From CAYLNK01 sp964384675 (GTDB lineage Bacteria > Acidobacteriota > Thermoanaerobaculia > UBA5066), in assembly GCA_964384675.1 (NCBI GenBank), contig CAYLNK010000010.1:1-46787 (forward strand): a stretch of 46,787 bases of DNA. The letters are read 5' to 3'. Below are positions 26,075 to 35,853 of this stretch, piece by piece; within the stretch, counting starts at the first letter, position 1, and each line of letters begins with the position of its first letter. The notes beneath the pieces are model-generated. The model searched no databases, was not told where the DNA came from, and saw only the letters and a list, made by a program, of their open reading frames with translations. Both the position numbers and the translations under genes were made by a program.

Positions 26075-28708
26075 TCAGGGAATCGACATGGGAACGTACG
26101 AGCCGTCGCCGGTTCCCAGTCCCGGCCCTTCGCCGTCGTTGATCACCGCGTAGGCCAAGAACGGCGACGCACCTGAAACACGCGTCACCTTCGCGTACGC
26201 GTTCGTCACGCCCGGCGCCTTCTCCGCGAGGATCCGTCCGAGCTGCTTCCAGCCCCGCGCCTCGACGCGAACGTCGCTCACCGTCGCCGCGAGGAGACCG
26301 GTGGTTCCGTCGAAGACCTCGATCCGGAAGACGTCCGCCTCCGCGCCGGCGTTCACGAGCGCCACGTTCGTGCGGTCCACGCCGTCCTGCTTCAGGCCGT
26401 GGAGCCAGGCGACCGAGGTCGCGGCCTTCGAGAGCGGCACCGCCTGCGTGAAGACGCCGTACCGTCCTCGGGCCGCCGCGGACGACGTGCGGGCGCCGAC
26501 GTAGAGGCCGTCGAGTCCCTCCGCGCCGCCGCCCTCGGCGGTCACGAAGAGCGCGCCCGAGAAGATGGAGCCCGTCGGGCCGACACCCGGCGCCCCGAGC
26601 GTCCGCAGCGCGTCGACGAAGCGGTCGAGGTCGACGCCTTGGCCCGGCGCCACGTCGAGCGTGAGCCTCGCCGCGTGGTCCGCCGTCGCGATCGCGTCGG
26701 CGACGTACTCCAGCCGCACCTTCTTCGTCGTCGCGGAGGTGTTGGTGACGATCACCTCGGTCGTGAAGCTGCCTGCCTCGACCACCGCCGGGACGACGAG
26801 CGTCGTCTCGCCCGTCAGCATGCCTGCCGCGAGCGCCGGGATGAACGAGCCGTCCGACGTGCCGTTGTCGTTCACGACTCCGTACGCGTAGAAGCGCCCG
26901 CTCCCCGCGATCCGCTCGATCCGGGCGAAGCCGCTGGTCGCGCCGAGTCCGCTCAGGGTCAGCACACGGTCGAGCTGCTTGAAGACGCCTGGACCGAGTG
27001 TCACCTCGTGCAGCGCGGTGGAGCCGGGATGCGCCGGATCGGTCGAGACGACCGTCACCCGCAACGTCACGTCGCCGGACTCCTCCACGTTCACGAGGGC
27101 GAGGTTCGAGCGATCACTCGCCGTCTCCAGGAGCCACCCGACGACGGCAGTCCCGGCGAAGGTCTCCTCGTACCGCGGCAGCGGGAACGCAACGCCACCG
27201 CGTTCGGGCGCTCCACCCACCCGGGAGACGACACGCACCAGCCCGACGAGGTCGGAAGGCCCGGAGAGTCCGATGCCGTGCAGGCGGAGGGAGCTCCCCG
27301 ACGGAGGACCGCCGAACGGCAGGCCGAGCCGCTGGTACGACGGGCCGTACGGCTGATCGTCGATCGTGGACGGCAGGTGGAGCTGTCTCGTGCCCTCGAG
27401 AGCCGCGCCCGCGCGATTCGAGGTCGAGCCGGTCCGATACGACGTCTCGATCACGGCGGTCGCCGCGCCGCGATTCGCAATCGCCATCTCGGTCGTGTAC
27501 TCGGCCCCGTTCGCTCCGGCCCCGGAGACGAAAGCAGGCAGGAAGAGGGTCGTCTCGGCGATTCCCGCGCCGCACGTGTTCACACGTAGCCGCAGGTCGC
27601 CCGTATAGGACACGCTGAGGAGATCGGGCCGCCCGTCTCCGGTGACGTCCGCGGGCGTCGCGTCCTCGGCCTCGCCGATCCGGATCCGGCTCGCGAAGCC
27701 TCCCGCACCGTCACCCAGCACGGCAAACGACCCGGCCGTGCCGGCCCACGCCACGACGTCCGGGAAGCCGTCCATGTCGAGGTCCGCCACGGAGAAGAGG
27801 TCGGACGCGTAGCGGACTTCGCCCGCCGAGAAGACACCGGACTCCACGAAGCCGGACGCCGTCCCGCGATAGACGGTGACCTTTGCCTCCGGGCCGAGCC
27901 AGAAGTGGGACTGCGCCGTGACGAGGTCGACCCGACCGTCGCGGTCCATGTCGGCCACGACCACACGTGTCCCGCGGCCGACCGTCGTCGAGGGTCCATC
28001 GAATCGCCCGCTCCCGTCCCCGCGGACCATGAAGAGGCGAGCGCCTCGATGCTCCGCGCTCGCGACGAGGAGGTCCGGCAGGCCATCCCCGTCGAGGTCG
28101 GCGACGGCCGCCACGCCCGGGTTGATCTCCGCGGCCGTGTAGCGCCTCGCGACGACGACCGTGAACGACCCTCGACCGTCGCCCCGCAGGAGGAGCGCCT
28201 CGTACGCTCCATCGGCATCTCTCCCGTTCGTCATCAGGTCGAGACGTCCATCGCCGTCGGCGTCGGCCGCGAGGTACCAGGAGCCCGCGAAGAACCCCGA
28301 CGTCGGGATCGGGCCCTGGTCCGGACCTTCCGCGAAGCGCCCGTGGCCGTCGTTGAGGGCCACCGAGACGGACGACGAACGGCTGATCACGAGGTCCATG
28401 GATCCGTCCCCGTCGAAGTCCCCGAGCGCGCCGACGCTGGCGAAGGGACGAAGCGGTATGGAACGGGGCGGCTCGAAGGTCCCGCCGTCTAGCCCGCGGA
28501 GCCAACCGTATCCGTCCTTCAGCGACGCGATGACGTCCACGCGGCCGTCGCCGTCCACGTCGGCCGTACGGAACCATCCCGCGCCGGAGTGGACCGTCCA
28601 CGGCCCGGAGAAGCTGAGGGCCCCACATGAGGCCGCACCGCTAGCGGCGGGTGAGGAGGATGCGAGGAGGAACGAGAAGAGGAGGGCTCCCGCGGCCGAA
28701 GGGCGCAT
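26075..28708 (-). CDS. secreted FG-GAP seven-bladed propeller protein, paralogue 3 (B-type)
   Basis: An 877-residue protein. I prefer the ATG at 28708 (GGGAG seven bases upstream) to the GTG at 28723, which would overlap the stop of the preceding gene. The signal peptide is AGALLFSFLLASSSPAASG. Seven loops are present: DVDGDGRVD, DFDGDGSMD, DADGDGRLD, DLDGDGLPD, DMDRDGRVD, DLDMDGFPD and DVTGDGRPD. The flanking cysteines are in ASCGALSF and RVNTCGAG. The double C-terminal module is nearly identical to that of paralogue 2 from about residue 500 onward, whereas the propellers are clearly diverged. This contrast of variable propeller and conserved tail suggests the propeller confers binding specificity (inference). 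The gene starts 11 bp after the stop of paralogue 4. Confidence 0.88.
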   Translation of the reverse strand: MRPSAAGALLFSFLLASSSPAASGAASCGALSFSGPWTVHSGAGWFRTADVDGDGRVDVIASLKDGYGWLRGLDGGTFEPPRSIPLRPFASVGALGDFDGDGSMDLVISRSSSVSVALNDGHGRFAEGPDQGPIPTSGFFAGSWYLAADADGDGRLDLMTNGRDADGAYEALLLRGDGRGSFTVVVARRYTAAEINPGVAAVADLDGDGLPDLLVASAEHRGARLFMVRGDGSGRFDGPSTTVGRGTRVVVADMDRDGRVDLVTAQSHFWLGPEAKVTVYRGTASGFVESGVFSAGEVRYASDLFSVADLDMDGFPDVVAWAGTAGSFAVLGDGAGGFASRIRIGEAEDATPADVTGDGRPDLLSVSYTGDLRLRVNTCGAGIAETTLFLPAFVSGAGANGAEYTTEMAIANRGAATAVIETSYRTGSTSNRAGAALEGTRQLHLPSTIDDQPYGPSYQRLGLPFGGPPSGSSLRLHGIGLSGPSDLVGLVRVVSRVGGAPERGGVAFPLPRYEETFAGTAVVGWLLETASDRSNLALVNVEESGDVTLRVTVVSTDPAHPGSTALHEVTLGPGVFKQLDRVLTLSGLGATSGFARIERIAGSGRFYAYGVVNDNGTSDGSFIPALAAGMLTGETTLVVPAVVEAGSFTTEVIVTNTSATTKKVRLEYVADAIATADHAARLTLDVAPGQGVDLDRFVDALRTLGAPGVGPTGSIFSGALFVTAEGGGAEGLDGLYVGARTSSAAARGRYGVFTQAVPLSKAATSVAWLHGLKQDGVDRTNVALVNAGAEADVFRIEVFDGTTGLLAATVSDVRVEARGWKQLGRILAEKAPGVTNAYAKVTRVSGASPFLAYAVINDGEGPGLGTGDGSYVPMSIP
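26103..26566. repeat. 464-bp direct repeat, copy 2 (inside paralogue 3)
   Basis: Identical partner of 23494-23957. The upstream parts of the two genes (their propellers) differ strongly, so the identity is local rather than gene-wide. Confidence 0.9.
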
Positions 28709-28719
28709 CTTCGTCTCCC

Positions 28720-31356
28720 TCACCGACGCGACCGGATCGGCGCGGTAGCAGCCGGAGGGGCCAGCTCGGAACGCATCGGCACGTACGAGCCGTCTCCGGT
28801 GCCCAGGCCCGGCCCGGCGCCGTCGTTGACGACGCCGTACGCCAGGAACGAGCCGTCGCCATCGACCCGACGGATCCGCGCGTAGCCCTGCGCGGTGCCG
28901 GGCGCGTGCGTCGCGAGGATGGAGCCGAGCTGCTTCCAGCCCCGCGACGGGACGCGGACGTCGGGGATGGTCGCCACGCGGCCGCGCGTTTCGCCGTCGA
29001 AGAGGTCGATCTCGAAGACGTCTTCCGCCGTGGTCCCGTCGCCCAGGTTCACGAGCGCGAGGTTCGAGCGCACCGAGGCGTCCTGCCGGAGGCCAGGCAC
29101 GACGGCACCCGCCGACGCGGCGGCGCTCACGCGCGCCGCGGGGACGAAGACGCCGTAGCGTCCGCCCCCGGGTGACGGCGACAGCACGCGCGCCCCGGCG
29201 AAGACGCCGTCGGACGGCCCGTCGGGGACCGAGAGGAAGAGCGCGCCGGCGAACGCCCCGCCGCGAGGGCCGATGCCGGACACCCCGCGCCGTCGCAGCT
29301 CGTCCACGAACGACGGGATCGCCCGGTGCTCCCCCGGCGCGAGGTCGAGGTCCAGCACGGCCGCGTGCGACGGAGCGTCGATCGCGCTCGCCACGTACTC
29401 GAGGTGGATTCGCCGGGGCGACGTGGCCACGTTGGTGAGGAGCAGCTCGGTCTCGTAGCCGCCGGTCTCCACCACGGCCGGCACGACGAGACCGCCGGCG
29501 GCGGTGATGTCAGGCTGCGCCTGGGCGAAGACGATCGAGCCGTCGGACGTGACCTCGTCGTTCACGACGGCGTACGCGAGGTACGGCGCCTGACCCGACA
29601 GACGCTCGATCCGGGCGACGGCGGTCACGCTCCCCAGGTCCGACGTCGACAGGACGCGATTCGTCTGGAAGAAGCCGCCGGGATGCAGGACGACGTCGGG
29701 CAGCGTCACGCTCCGGCCGTGCGACGCATCGTCCGTCGAGGTGAGGGTCACCCGCAGCACCACGTCCCCGTCCTCGACCGCTCCCACGTTGACGAGGGCG
29801 AGGTTGGTCCGGTCGCGCGCGTCCTCCCTCAGCCAGCCGACGATCGACGTCCCTCGAAGCGCGTCGGCGAGCGGGATCCCGGGATAGGCGACGCCGGCGC
29901 CCCCGTTGGTCGTGCGGACCAGGACCGACGCGTCGCGGGCCGACTCGACACCGTCGAACTGGAGGCGGAGCGTGCCGCCGCCCGCGATCGGGGTGTTGAC
30001 GAGCTGCGAGAGGAAGCCGAGCGCGGAGGGCTCGTACCGCTGCTCGCCCCCGGCGAGAGGCATGGTGCCCGAGCCGCTCGGACCCCCGATCGCGGCCGTG
30101 TACGAGAGCCGGACGCCACACGACGCGGTACCGGTGTCCGCGAGAAGGAGGTCCGACCGATAGAGGGTCCCGGGCGCCCCGACGGCCGACAGGACGAAGG
30201 GCACGATCAGCGTGGCCGACTCCGTGCCCGCCACGCAGGTCTTCGGGAACAGGGCCGCCTCGGACGCGCTCGCGACGACGAGATCGGCGTGCCCATCCCG
30301 GTCGGCGTCCAGGGCCGCGAGCGCCGCCGGCTCGAGGCTCGAGAACGGGGTCTCCGGGCCGAAGCCGCCCGCGCCATCACCGGCGAGGAGGACCGTCGTG
30401 GCGAGGCCGCCGTAGCGCGAGGCCACGATCGCCACGTCGAGATGCCCGTCGCCGTCGAAGTCCGCGACAGCGGGGGGGCTGACGCCGGGCCGGAGGTTGC
30501 GCTGCACGGTCTGGCGCACCACCCCGTGTCCGTCGTTGAGGTACACCACGAGAGTCGACGACCCGACCTTCGGGTTCCCGCTCCCGACGATGTCCAGAGC
30601 GCCGTCCCGATCGAGGTCCGCGAGAAGCACGGACAGCGGGTAGTAGCCCAGGTAGAGGTCCTGTCCGGCGCGGAAGCCGTCCCGCCCTCCGAAGAGCACA
30701 CGGACGTCTCCCCGCCACGGGAAGAGCACCACATCGTCGATGCCGTCGCCGTCGAGATCGCCCGTCACGAGCGACCCCAGGCCGATCTCGAGGTACCGGC
30801 CCGGCAGCGTCACGGCACGCGGGGGGCCGAACGCGCCCGCTCCGGCTCCCGGGTAGACGAACGCAGTGTTGGAGGGAAGCGTCTGGGAGCCCGCGAAGAC
30901 CAGGAGGTCGACTCGGCCGTCGCCGTCGAAGTCGCCCGCGGTGAGCATCTGGACGGAGGCCGGCGCTGCCGGGGCGTCGAGGGGGGCGAAGCCGCCCGCG
31001 CCGTCCCCCCGCAGGAGCGCGATTGCGCCGCCCGCGATCCCGGCGAGGTCGGGCCGGCCGTCGCCGTCGACGTCTCGAAGGACCTCGGCCCGGAAGCCGG
31101 AGGGAAGGAGGGAGACGATCGGATCGGTAAGCCCGCCGCTCGTCCGGGCGAGGAGCACGGTGAGCCTCGCGTCTCCGAACGCCAGCAGGTCGGGGAGACC
31201 GTCGCGGTTCACGTCGGCCGTCAGGAGGCGATCGACCGATCCCTCCACCGGGAGCGACTGGCCCGGGCCGAAGCTGGCCAGAGGGCAGGTCGCGGCGACG
31301 GAGTGCAGCGGGAGGAGGAGCACGAGAGGGACGAGACCGGCCGAAGGTGAGCGCAT
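28720..31356 (-). CDS. secreted FG-GAP seven-bladed propeller protein, paralogue 4 (A-type)
   Basis: An 878-residue protein and first gene of the four-gene tandem cluster. The ATG at 31356 has GGAGGG five bases upstream. The signal peptide is GLVPLVLLLPLHSVAA, followed by TCPLASFGP, matching paralogue 1. Seven loops are present: DVNRDG, DVDGDG, DFDGDG, DLDGDG, DLDRDG, DFDGDG and DADRDG. Flanking cysteines are in ATCPLAS and FPKTCVAG. Module 1 has RTNLALVN and ends LAYAVVNDEVTSDGS; module 2 has RSNLALVN and ends LAYGVVNDGAGPGLGTGDGS. The C-terminus adds a short basic tail (PIRSRR). No anchor or enzyme motif is seen. FG-GAP propellers commonly bind ligands or other proteins outside the cell. 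Confidence 0.88.
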   Translation of the reverse strand: MRSPSAGLVPLVLLLPLHSVAATCPLASFGPGQSLPVEGSVDRLLTADVNRDGLPDLLAFGDARLTVLLARTSGGLTDPIVSLLPSGFRAEVLRDVDGDGRPDLAGIAGGAIALLRGDGAGGFAPLDAPAAPASVQMLTAGDFDGDGRVDLLVFAGSQTLPSNTAFVYPGAGAGAFGPPRAVTLPGRYLEIGLGSLVTGDLDGDGIDDVVLFPWRGDVRVLFGGRDGFRAGQDLYLGYYPLSVLLADLDRDGALDIVGSGNPKVGSSTLVVYLNDGHGVVRQTVQRNLRPGVSPPAVADFDGDGHLDVAIVASRYGGLATTVLLAGDGAGGFGPETPFSSLEPAALAALDADRDGHADLVVASASEAALFPKTCVAGTESATLIVPFVLSAVGAPGTLYRSDLLLADTGTASCGVRLSYTAAIGGPSGSGTMPLAGGEQRYEPSALGFLSQLVNTPIAGGGTLRLQFDGVESARDASVLVRTTNGGAGVAYPGIPLADALRGTSIVGWLREDARDRTNLALVNVGAVEDGDVVLRVTLTSTDDASHGRSVTLPDVVLHPGGFFQTNRVLSTSDLGSVTAVARIERLSGQAPYLAYAVVNDEVTSDGSIVFAQAQPDITAAGGLVVPAVVETGGYETELLLTNVATSPRRIHLEYVASAIDAPSHAAVLDLDLAPGEHRAIPSFVDELRRRGVSGIGPRGGAFAGALFLSVPDGPSDGVFAGARVLSPSPGGGRYGVFVPAARVSAAASAGAVVPGLRQDASVRSNLALVNLGDGTTAEDVFEIDLFDGETRGRVATIPDVRVPSRGWKQLGSILATHAPGTAQGYARIRRVDGDGSFLAYGVVNDGAGPGLGTGDGSYVPMRSELAPPAATAPIRSRR

Positions 31357-31484
31357 ACACGCCCTCCGTCTTCAATATGGGCTGTTCTCGGAAGGAGCGA
31401 CCTGAGGCACCCGTACTACAGGCGTCCCTCGCTCCGCGGGATCCGTACGCTCCCGTATACGTAGCCCGGGGTCACCGTGTCGCC

Positions 31485-32420
31485 CTACGCCGTCCGGCGC
31501 CGCTTCCGGACGCGCGCCGGCGCCGGCTGCGCGGCGTCCGCGATGTCCGTCGGGAGGAGCGACAGGAACGCGCGGGCCGCATGGGAGAGCCCCTCCTCCG
31601 ACCGGTAGACGACGCGGGTCACCTTCTCGATCCGCAGCCCGTCCACCGGCACCTCCACCAGCTCCCCGGACTCCAGCGCGCCCCGGAGCGCGAGGCGCGG
31701 GAGGATGGCGGCTCCGGCCCGCCGCGCGACGAACTCCTTGATCGTCTCCAGCGTCGAGAGCTCGATCGTGATGTTGAGCGGCGTCTGATGGCGCGCGAAG
31801 AGCTCGAAGACCTGCGTGCGCGCCGGCGTCCGGGCGTTGTGCGCGACGAACGTCTCCCGCCCCAGCTCCGGCACCGTCACGTCCTTCCGGCCGGCCAGAC
31901 GGTGCCCCGGCGCCACCACGAGGACCAGCTGGTCGCGGTGCACGATCCGGGAGCGGAGGGCGGAGACGACCGGGTCGTAGGTCAGGAAGCCGCAGTCCAG
32001 GTTCCGCTCGATCACCTCGGACGGGATCCGCTCGGAGACGTTGCGGTACACCTCGATCTTCACCCCCGGGTACCGCCGGCGGAACGCCAGGAGGAGCGGC
32101 GGGAGGAGATAGAGCGAGGTGCTCTCGTTGGCCCCGATGGCGAGCCTTCCCCGGTGCATCCCCTTCAGCTCGCCGACCGCCGCCTTCGCCTCGTCGCGCA
32201 GGCTCAGGAGCCGCCGGGCGTACGTGAAGAGAGTCCGCCCTGCCTCGGTCAGGGTGCCGGTCTTCCGGCTCCGGTCGAAGAGCGCCTCCCCCAGCTCCTT
32301 CTCCAGGCGCTGCACGGCGAGGCTCACCGCGGGCTGGGTCCGGAACATCCGCTCCGCGGCGCGAGAGAAGCTCCGCTCCTCCGCGACCGCCACGAACATC
32401 TCCAGCGCGGCCAGGTCCAT
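31485..32420 (-). CDS. LysR-type transcriptional regulator
   Basis: A 311-residue regulator. The winged helix-turn-helix is at residues 1-60 (FVAVAEERSFSRAAERMF, QPAVSLAVQRLEKELG, LTEAGRTLF). The co-inducer domain spans about 90-295. It is divergent from leuA with only 71 bp between the start codons. That gap holds a perfect LysR-type box overlapping its own start codon, so it very likely autoregulates and controls the leu genes. By position the co-inducer may be a leucine-pathway intermediate, as in LeuO/IlvY-like logic, but this is inference. No Shine-Dalgarno sequence precedes the ATG. Confidence 0.92.
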   Translation of the reverse strand: MDLAALEMFVAVAEERSFSRAAERMFRTQPAVSLAVQRLEKELGEALFDRSRKTGTLTEAGRTLFTYARRLLSLRDEAKAAVGELKGMHRGRLAIGANESTSLYLLPPLLLAFRRRYPGVKIEVYRNVSERIPSEVIERNLDCGFLTYDPVVSALRSRIVHRDQLVLVVAPGHRLAGRKDVTVPELGRETFVAHNARTPARTQVFELFARHQTPLNITIELSTLETIKEFVARRAGAAILPRLALRGALESGELVEVPVDGLRIEKVTRVVYRSEEGLSHAARAFLSLLPTDIADAAQPAPARVRKRRRTA

Positions 32421-32433
32421 AAGCTGATCTTAT
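32419..32433. promoter_or_regulatory. LysR-type operator (T-N11-A box) between lysR gene and leuA
   Basis: ATAAG-CTGAT-CTTAT is a perfect 5-bp inverted repeat with the T-N11-A pattern of LysR-family sites (T at 32420, A at 32432). A further half-site TAAG at 32441-32444 pairs with CTTA (32429-32432) to make a second, wider-spaced element. The box covers the start codon of the LysR gene. Confidence 0.65.
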
Positions 32434-32453
32434 GACACCGTAAGGAGTATCAA
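32427..32453 (-). promoter_or_regulatory. possible promoter of the LysR-type regulator gene
   Basis: On the minus strand TTGATA (32453-32448) is followed after 15 bp by TAAGAT (32432-32427). The spacer is shorter than ideal. The predicted start coincides with the ATG at 32420, so the message may be leaderless, in keeping with the missing ribosome-binding site. The same AT-rich bases could serve as a weak -10 (TATCAA) for leuA on the other strand. Confidence 0.35.
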
Positions 32454-32491
32454 TTTCCCTTCTCCTTCGGGCGCTGGTCTCATGTCCGGCC

Positions 32492-34048
32492 ATGGCCCGA
32501 CAACGGATCGCGATCTTCGACACGACCCTTCGCGACGGCGAGCAGTCCCCCGGCTGCAGCATGAACCTCGAGGAGAAGCTCCGGATGGCCCGGCAGCTCG
32601 AGGCGCTTCGCGTGGACGTGATCGAGGCGGGCTTCCCGGTCTCCTCGGACGACGACTTCGCGGCCGTGCGCGAGATCGCCCGCGCCTGCCGGGGTCCGGT
32701 GATCGCCGCGCTCTGCCGCGCCGTCCCCGCCGATATCGACCGCGCCTGGGAGGCGATCCGCGACGCCGCCCGCCCGCGGATCCACACCTTCCTCGCCGTC
32801 TCCGACCTGCACCTGAGCCGGAAGCTCGGGATCAGCCGCGAGGAGGCGCTCGCCCGCACATCGGAGGCCGTGGCCTACGCCCGCAGCCTGGCGCCCGACG
32901 TGGAGTTCTCCGCCGAGGACGCCACCCGCGCCGATCCGGAGTTCCTGGCGGAGGTCCTCGCCCGGGCGATCCAGGCGGGAGCGACCGTCCTCAACGTGCC
33001 CGACACCGTCGGCTACGCCATCCCGTCCGAGTTCGGCGCCCTCATCGCGCACCTGAAGGCCACGGTCCCCGGCATCGACGGCGTCACCCTGAGCGTTCAC
33101 TGCCACGACGACCTGGGTCTCGCCGTCGCCAACTCCCTCGCCGCCATCGCGGCCGGAGCCCGCCAGGTGGAGGCGACGGTCAACGGCATCGGCGAGCGCG
33201 CCGGGAACGCCTCGCTGGAAGAGGTCGTCATGGCGCTCCGCGTGCGGGGCGACCTCCTCGACCACGAGACCGGGATCGTCACCGAGGAGCTGTACCGCTC
33301 GAGCCAGATCCTCTCCAACATCACCGGCGTCCCGGTGCAGCCGAACAAGGCGATCGTCGGGAAGAACGCGTTCGCCCACGAGGCCGGGATCCACCAGCAC
33401 GGGGTCCTCAAGGACCGTCGGACGTACGAGATCATGACCCCCGAGTCCGTCGGGGTGAAGACCAACCGGATCGTGCTGGGCAAGCACTCCGGACGGCACG
33501 CGCTCGGCGAACGGTACAAGCAGCTCGGGTACGTGCTCTCTGCCGCCGAGCTGGAGAAGGCGTACAAGCTCTTCACCAAGCTGGCCGACCAGAAGAAGGA
33601 AGTCTACGAGGAGGACCTCGTCGCCATCCTCCTGGACGGCTTCTCCGAGGTGCCCGAGACGTACAAGCTGCGCAACGTGCAGGCGACCGCCGGGACGGCC
33701 TCGGTCGCGACGGCCCTCGTCACGGTCGCCGGCGTCGACGGCGAGAGGACCGAGCTGGCCTCGGGCGACGGACCGGTGGCGGCCCTCTGCGCCGCCATCG
33801 ACAAGCTGACCGGCCTGACCGGCGAGTGGCTCGACTATTCGGTCCGCTCGGTGACGGGCGGGCCGGACGCCGTGGGCGAGGTGTTCGTCCACGTCGCCTT
33901 CGACGTCGCCGGTCCCACGGCCACGGCTTTCACCGGCAAGGCGGCCAGCACCGACATCGTCGACGCGAGCGCGCGCGCCTACCTGAACGCCGTCAACAAG
34001 GCCCTCCACGCCCGGGGCCGGCACCTGGCCGTCTCCGCGGCTTTCTGA
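32492..34048 (+). CDS. leuA: 2-isopropylmalate synthase
   Basis: A 518-residue enzyme that condenses acetyl-CoA with 2-oxoisovalerate in the first committed step of leucine synthesis. The catalytic barrel shows DTTLRDGEQ (10-18) and the metal-binding HCHDDLG with His203 and His205. NGIGERAGN (231-239), a second metal-site motif, follows. A C-terminal leucine-sensing LeuA dimer domain from about residue 390 (ETYKLRNVQATAG, VAGVDGERTELASGDGPV) implies feedback inhibition. Length is standard for bacterial LeuA. It is the first gene of the leu-ilv cluster and is divergent from the LysR gene. A second ATG at 32481 is out of frame. Confidence 0.97.
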   Translation: MARQRIAIFDTTLRDGEQSPGCSMNLEEKLRMARQLEALRVDVIEAGFPVSSDDDFAAVREIARACRGPVIAALCRAVPADIDRAWEAIRDAARPRIHTFLAVSDLHLSRKLGISREEALARTSEAVAYARSLAPDVEFSAEDATRADPEFLAEVLARAIQAGATVLNVPDTVGYAIPSEFGALIAHLKATVPGIDGVTLSVHCHDDLGLAVANSLAAIAAGARQVEATVNGIGERAGNASLEEVVMALRVRGDLLDHETGIVTEELYRSSQILSNITGVPVQPNKAIVGKNAFAHEAGIHQHGVLKDRRTYEIMTPESVGVKTNRIVLGKHSGRHALGERYKQLGYVLSAAELEKAYKLFTKLADQKKEVYEEDLVAILLDGFSEVPETYKLRNVQATAGTASVATALVTVAGVDGERTELASGDGPVAALCAAIDKLTGLTGEWLDYSVRSVTGGPDAVGEVFVHVAFDVAGPTATAFTGKAASTDIVDASARAYLNAVNKALHARGRHLAVSAAF

Positions 34049-34055
34049 CACGACG

Positions 34056-35328
<1,273 letters not shown>

Positions 35329-35336
<8 letters not shown>

Positions 35337-35853
35337 GACCGGCATCCTCCGCGGCCGCGCCCACGTCTACCGGCGCGCCCACGTGAACACCGACGAGATC
35401 ATCCCGGCGCGCTTCCTGAACGTCCACGAGGAGGCGCTCCTCGCCAAGCACGCCATGGAGGACATCGACCCCGGCTTCGTGGCCCGCGTCGCTCCCGGCG
35501 ACCTGGTCGTGGCCGGCGAGGACTTCGGCTGCGGCTCCTCGCGGGAGCACGCCGTTTGGGCGCTCCGGGGCGCCGGCATCCGGGCCGTCGTCGCCACGAG
35601 CTACGCCCGCATCTTCTTCCGCAACGCGCTCAACAACGGCTTCCTCGCCCTGGAATGCCCGGGAGCCGCCGACGCGCTCACGACCGGCGACGACGTCGAG
35701 CTCGATCTCGTGGCCGGCGTCCTTCGCTCCGGCGAGAAGACGCTCCCCTTCGTGCCGCCGAGCGACTTCGCCCGCGCCCTCCTCGCCGCGGGCGGGCTCC
35801 TGCCGTACATCGAGACCCGGCGGCTCGAGCTGGAGGCCGCCCGGTGCGCCTGA
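35329..35853 (+). CDS. leuD: 3-isopropylmalate dehydratase small subunit
   Basis: A 174-residue swivel-domain partner of LeuC. It starts at TTG (35329), inside the end of leuC, giving MSETGILRGRAHVY. The substrate-loop signature FGCGSSREHA is at 66-75 and HVNTDEIIPARFL at 18-30. The short form matches the HacB-like type, consistent with the short LeuC partner. It overlaps leuB by 10 bp. Confidence 0.96.

Noticed and set aside
20822..31356. The direct repeats as a CRISPR array or insertion sequence
   Set aside because: The repeats are coding, of one pair only, with no spacers, terminal inverted repeats or transposase.
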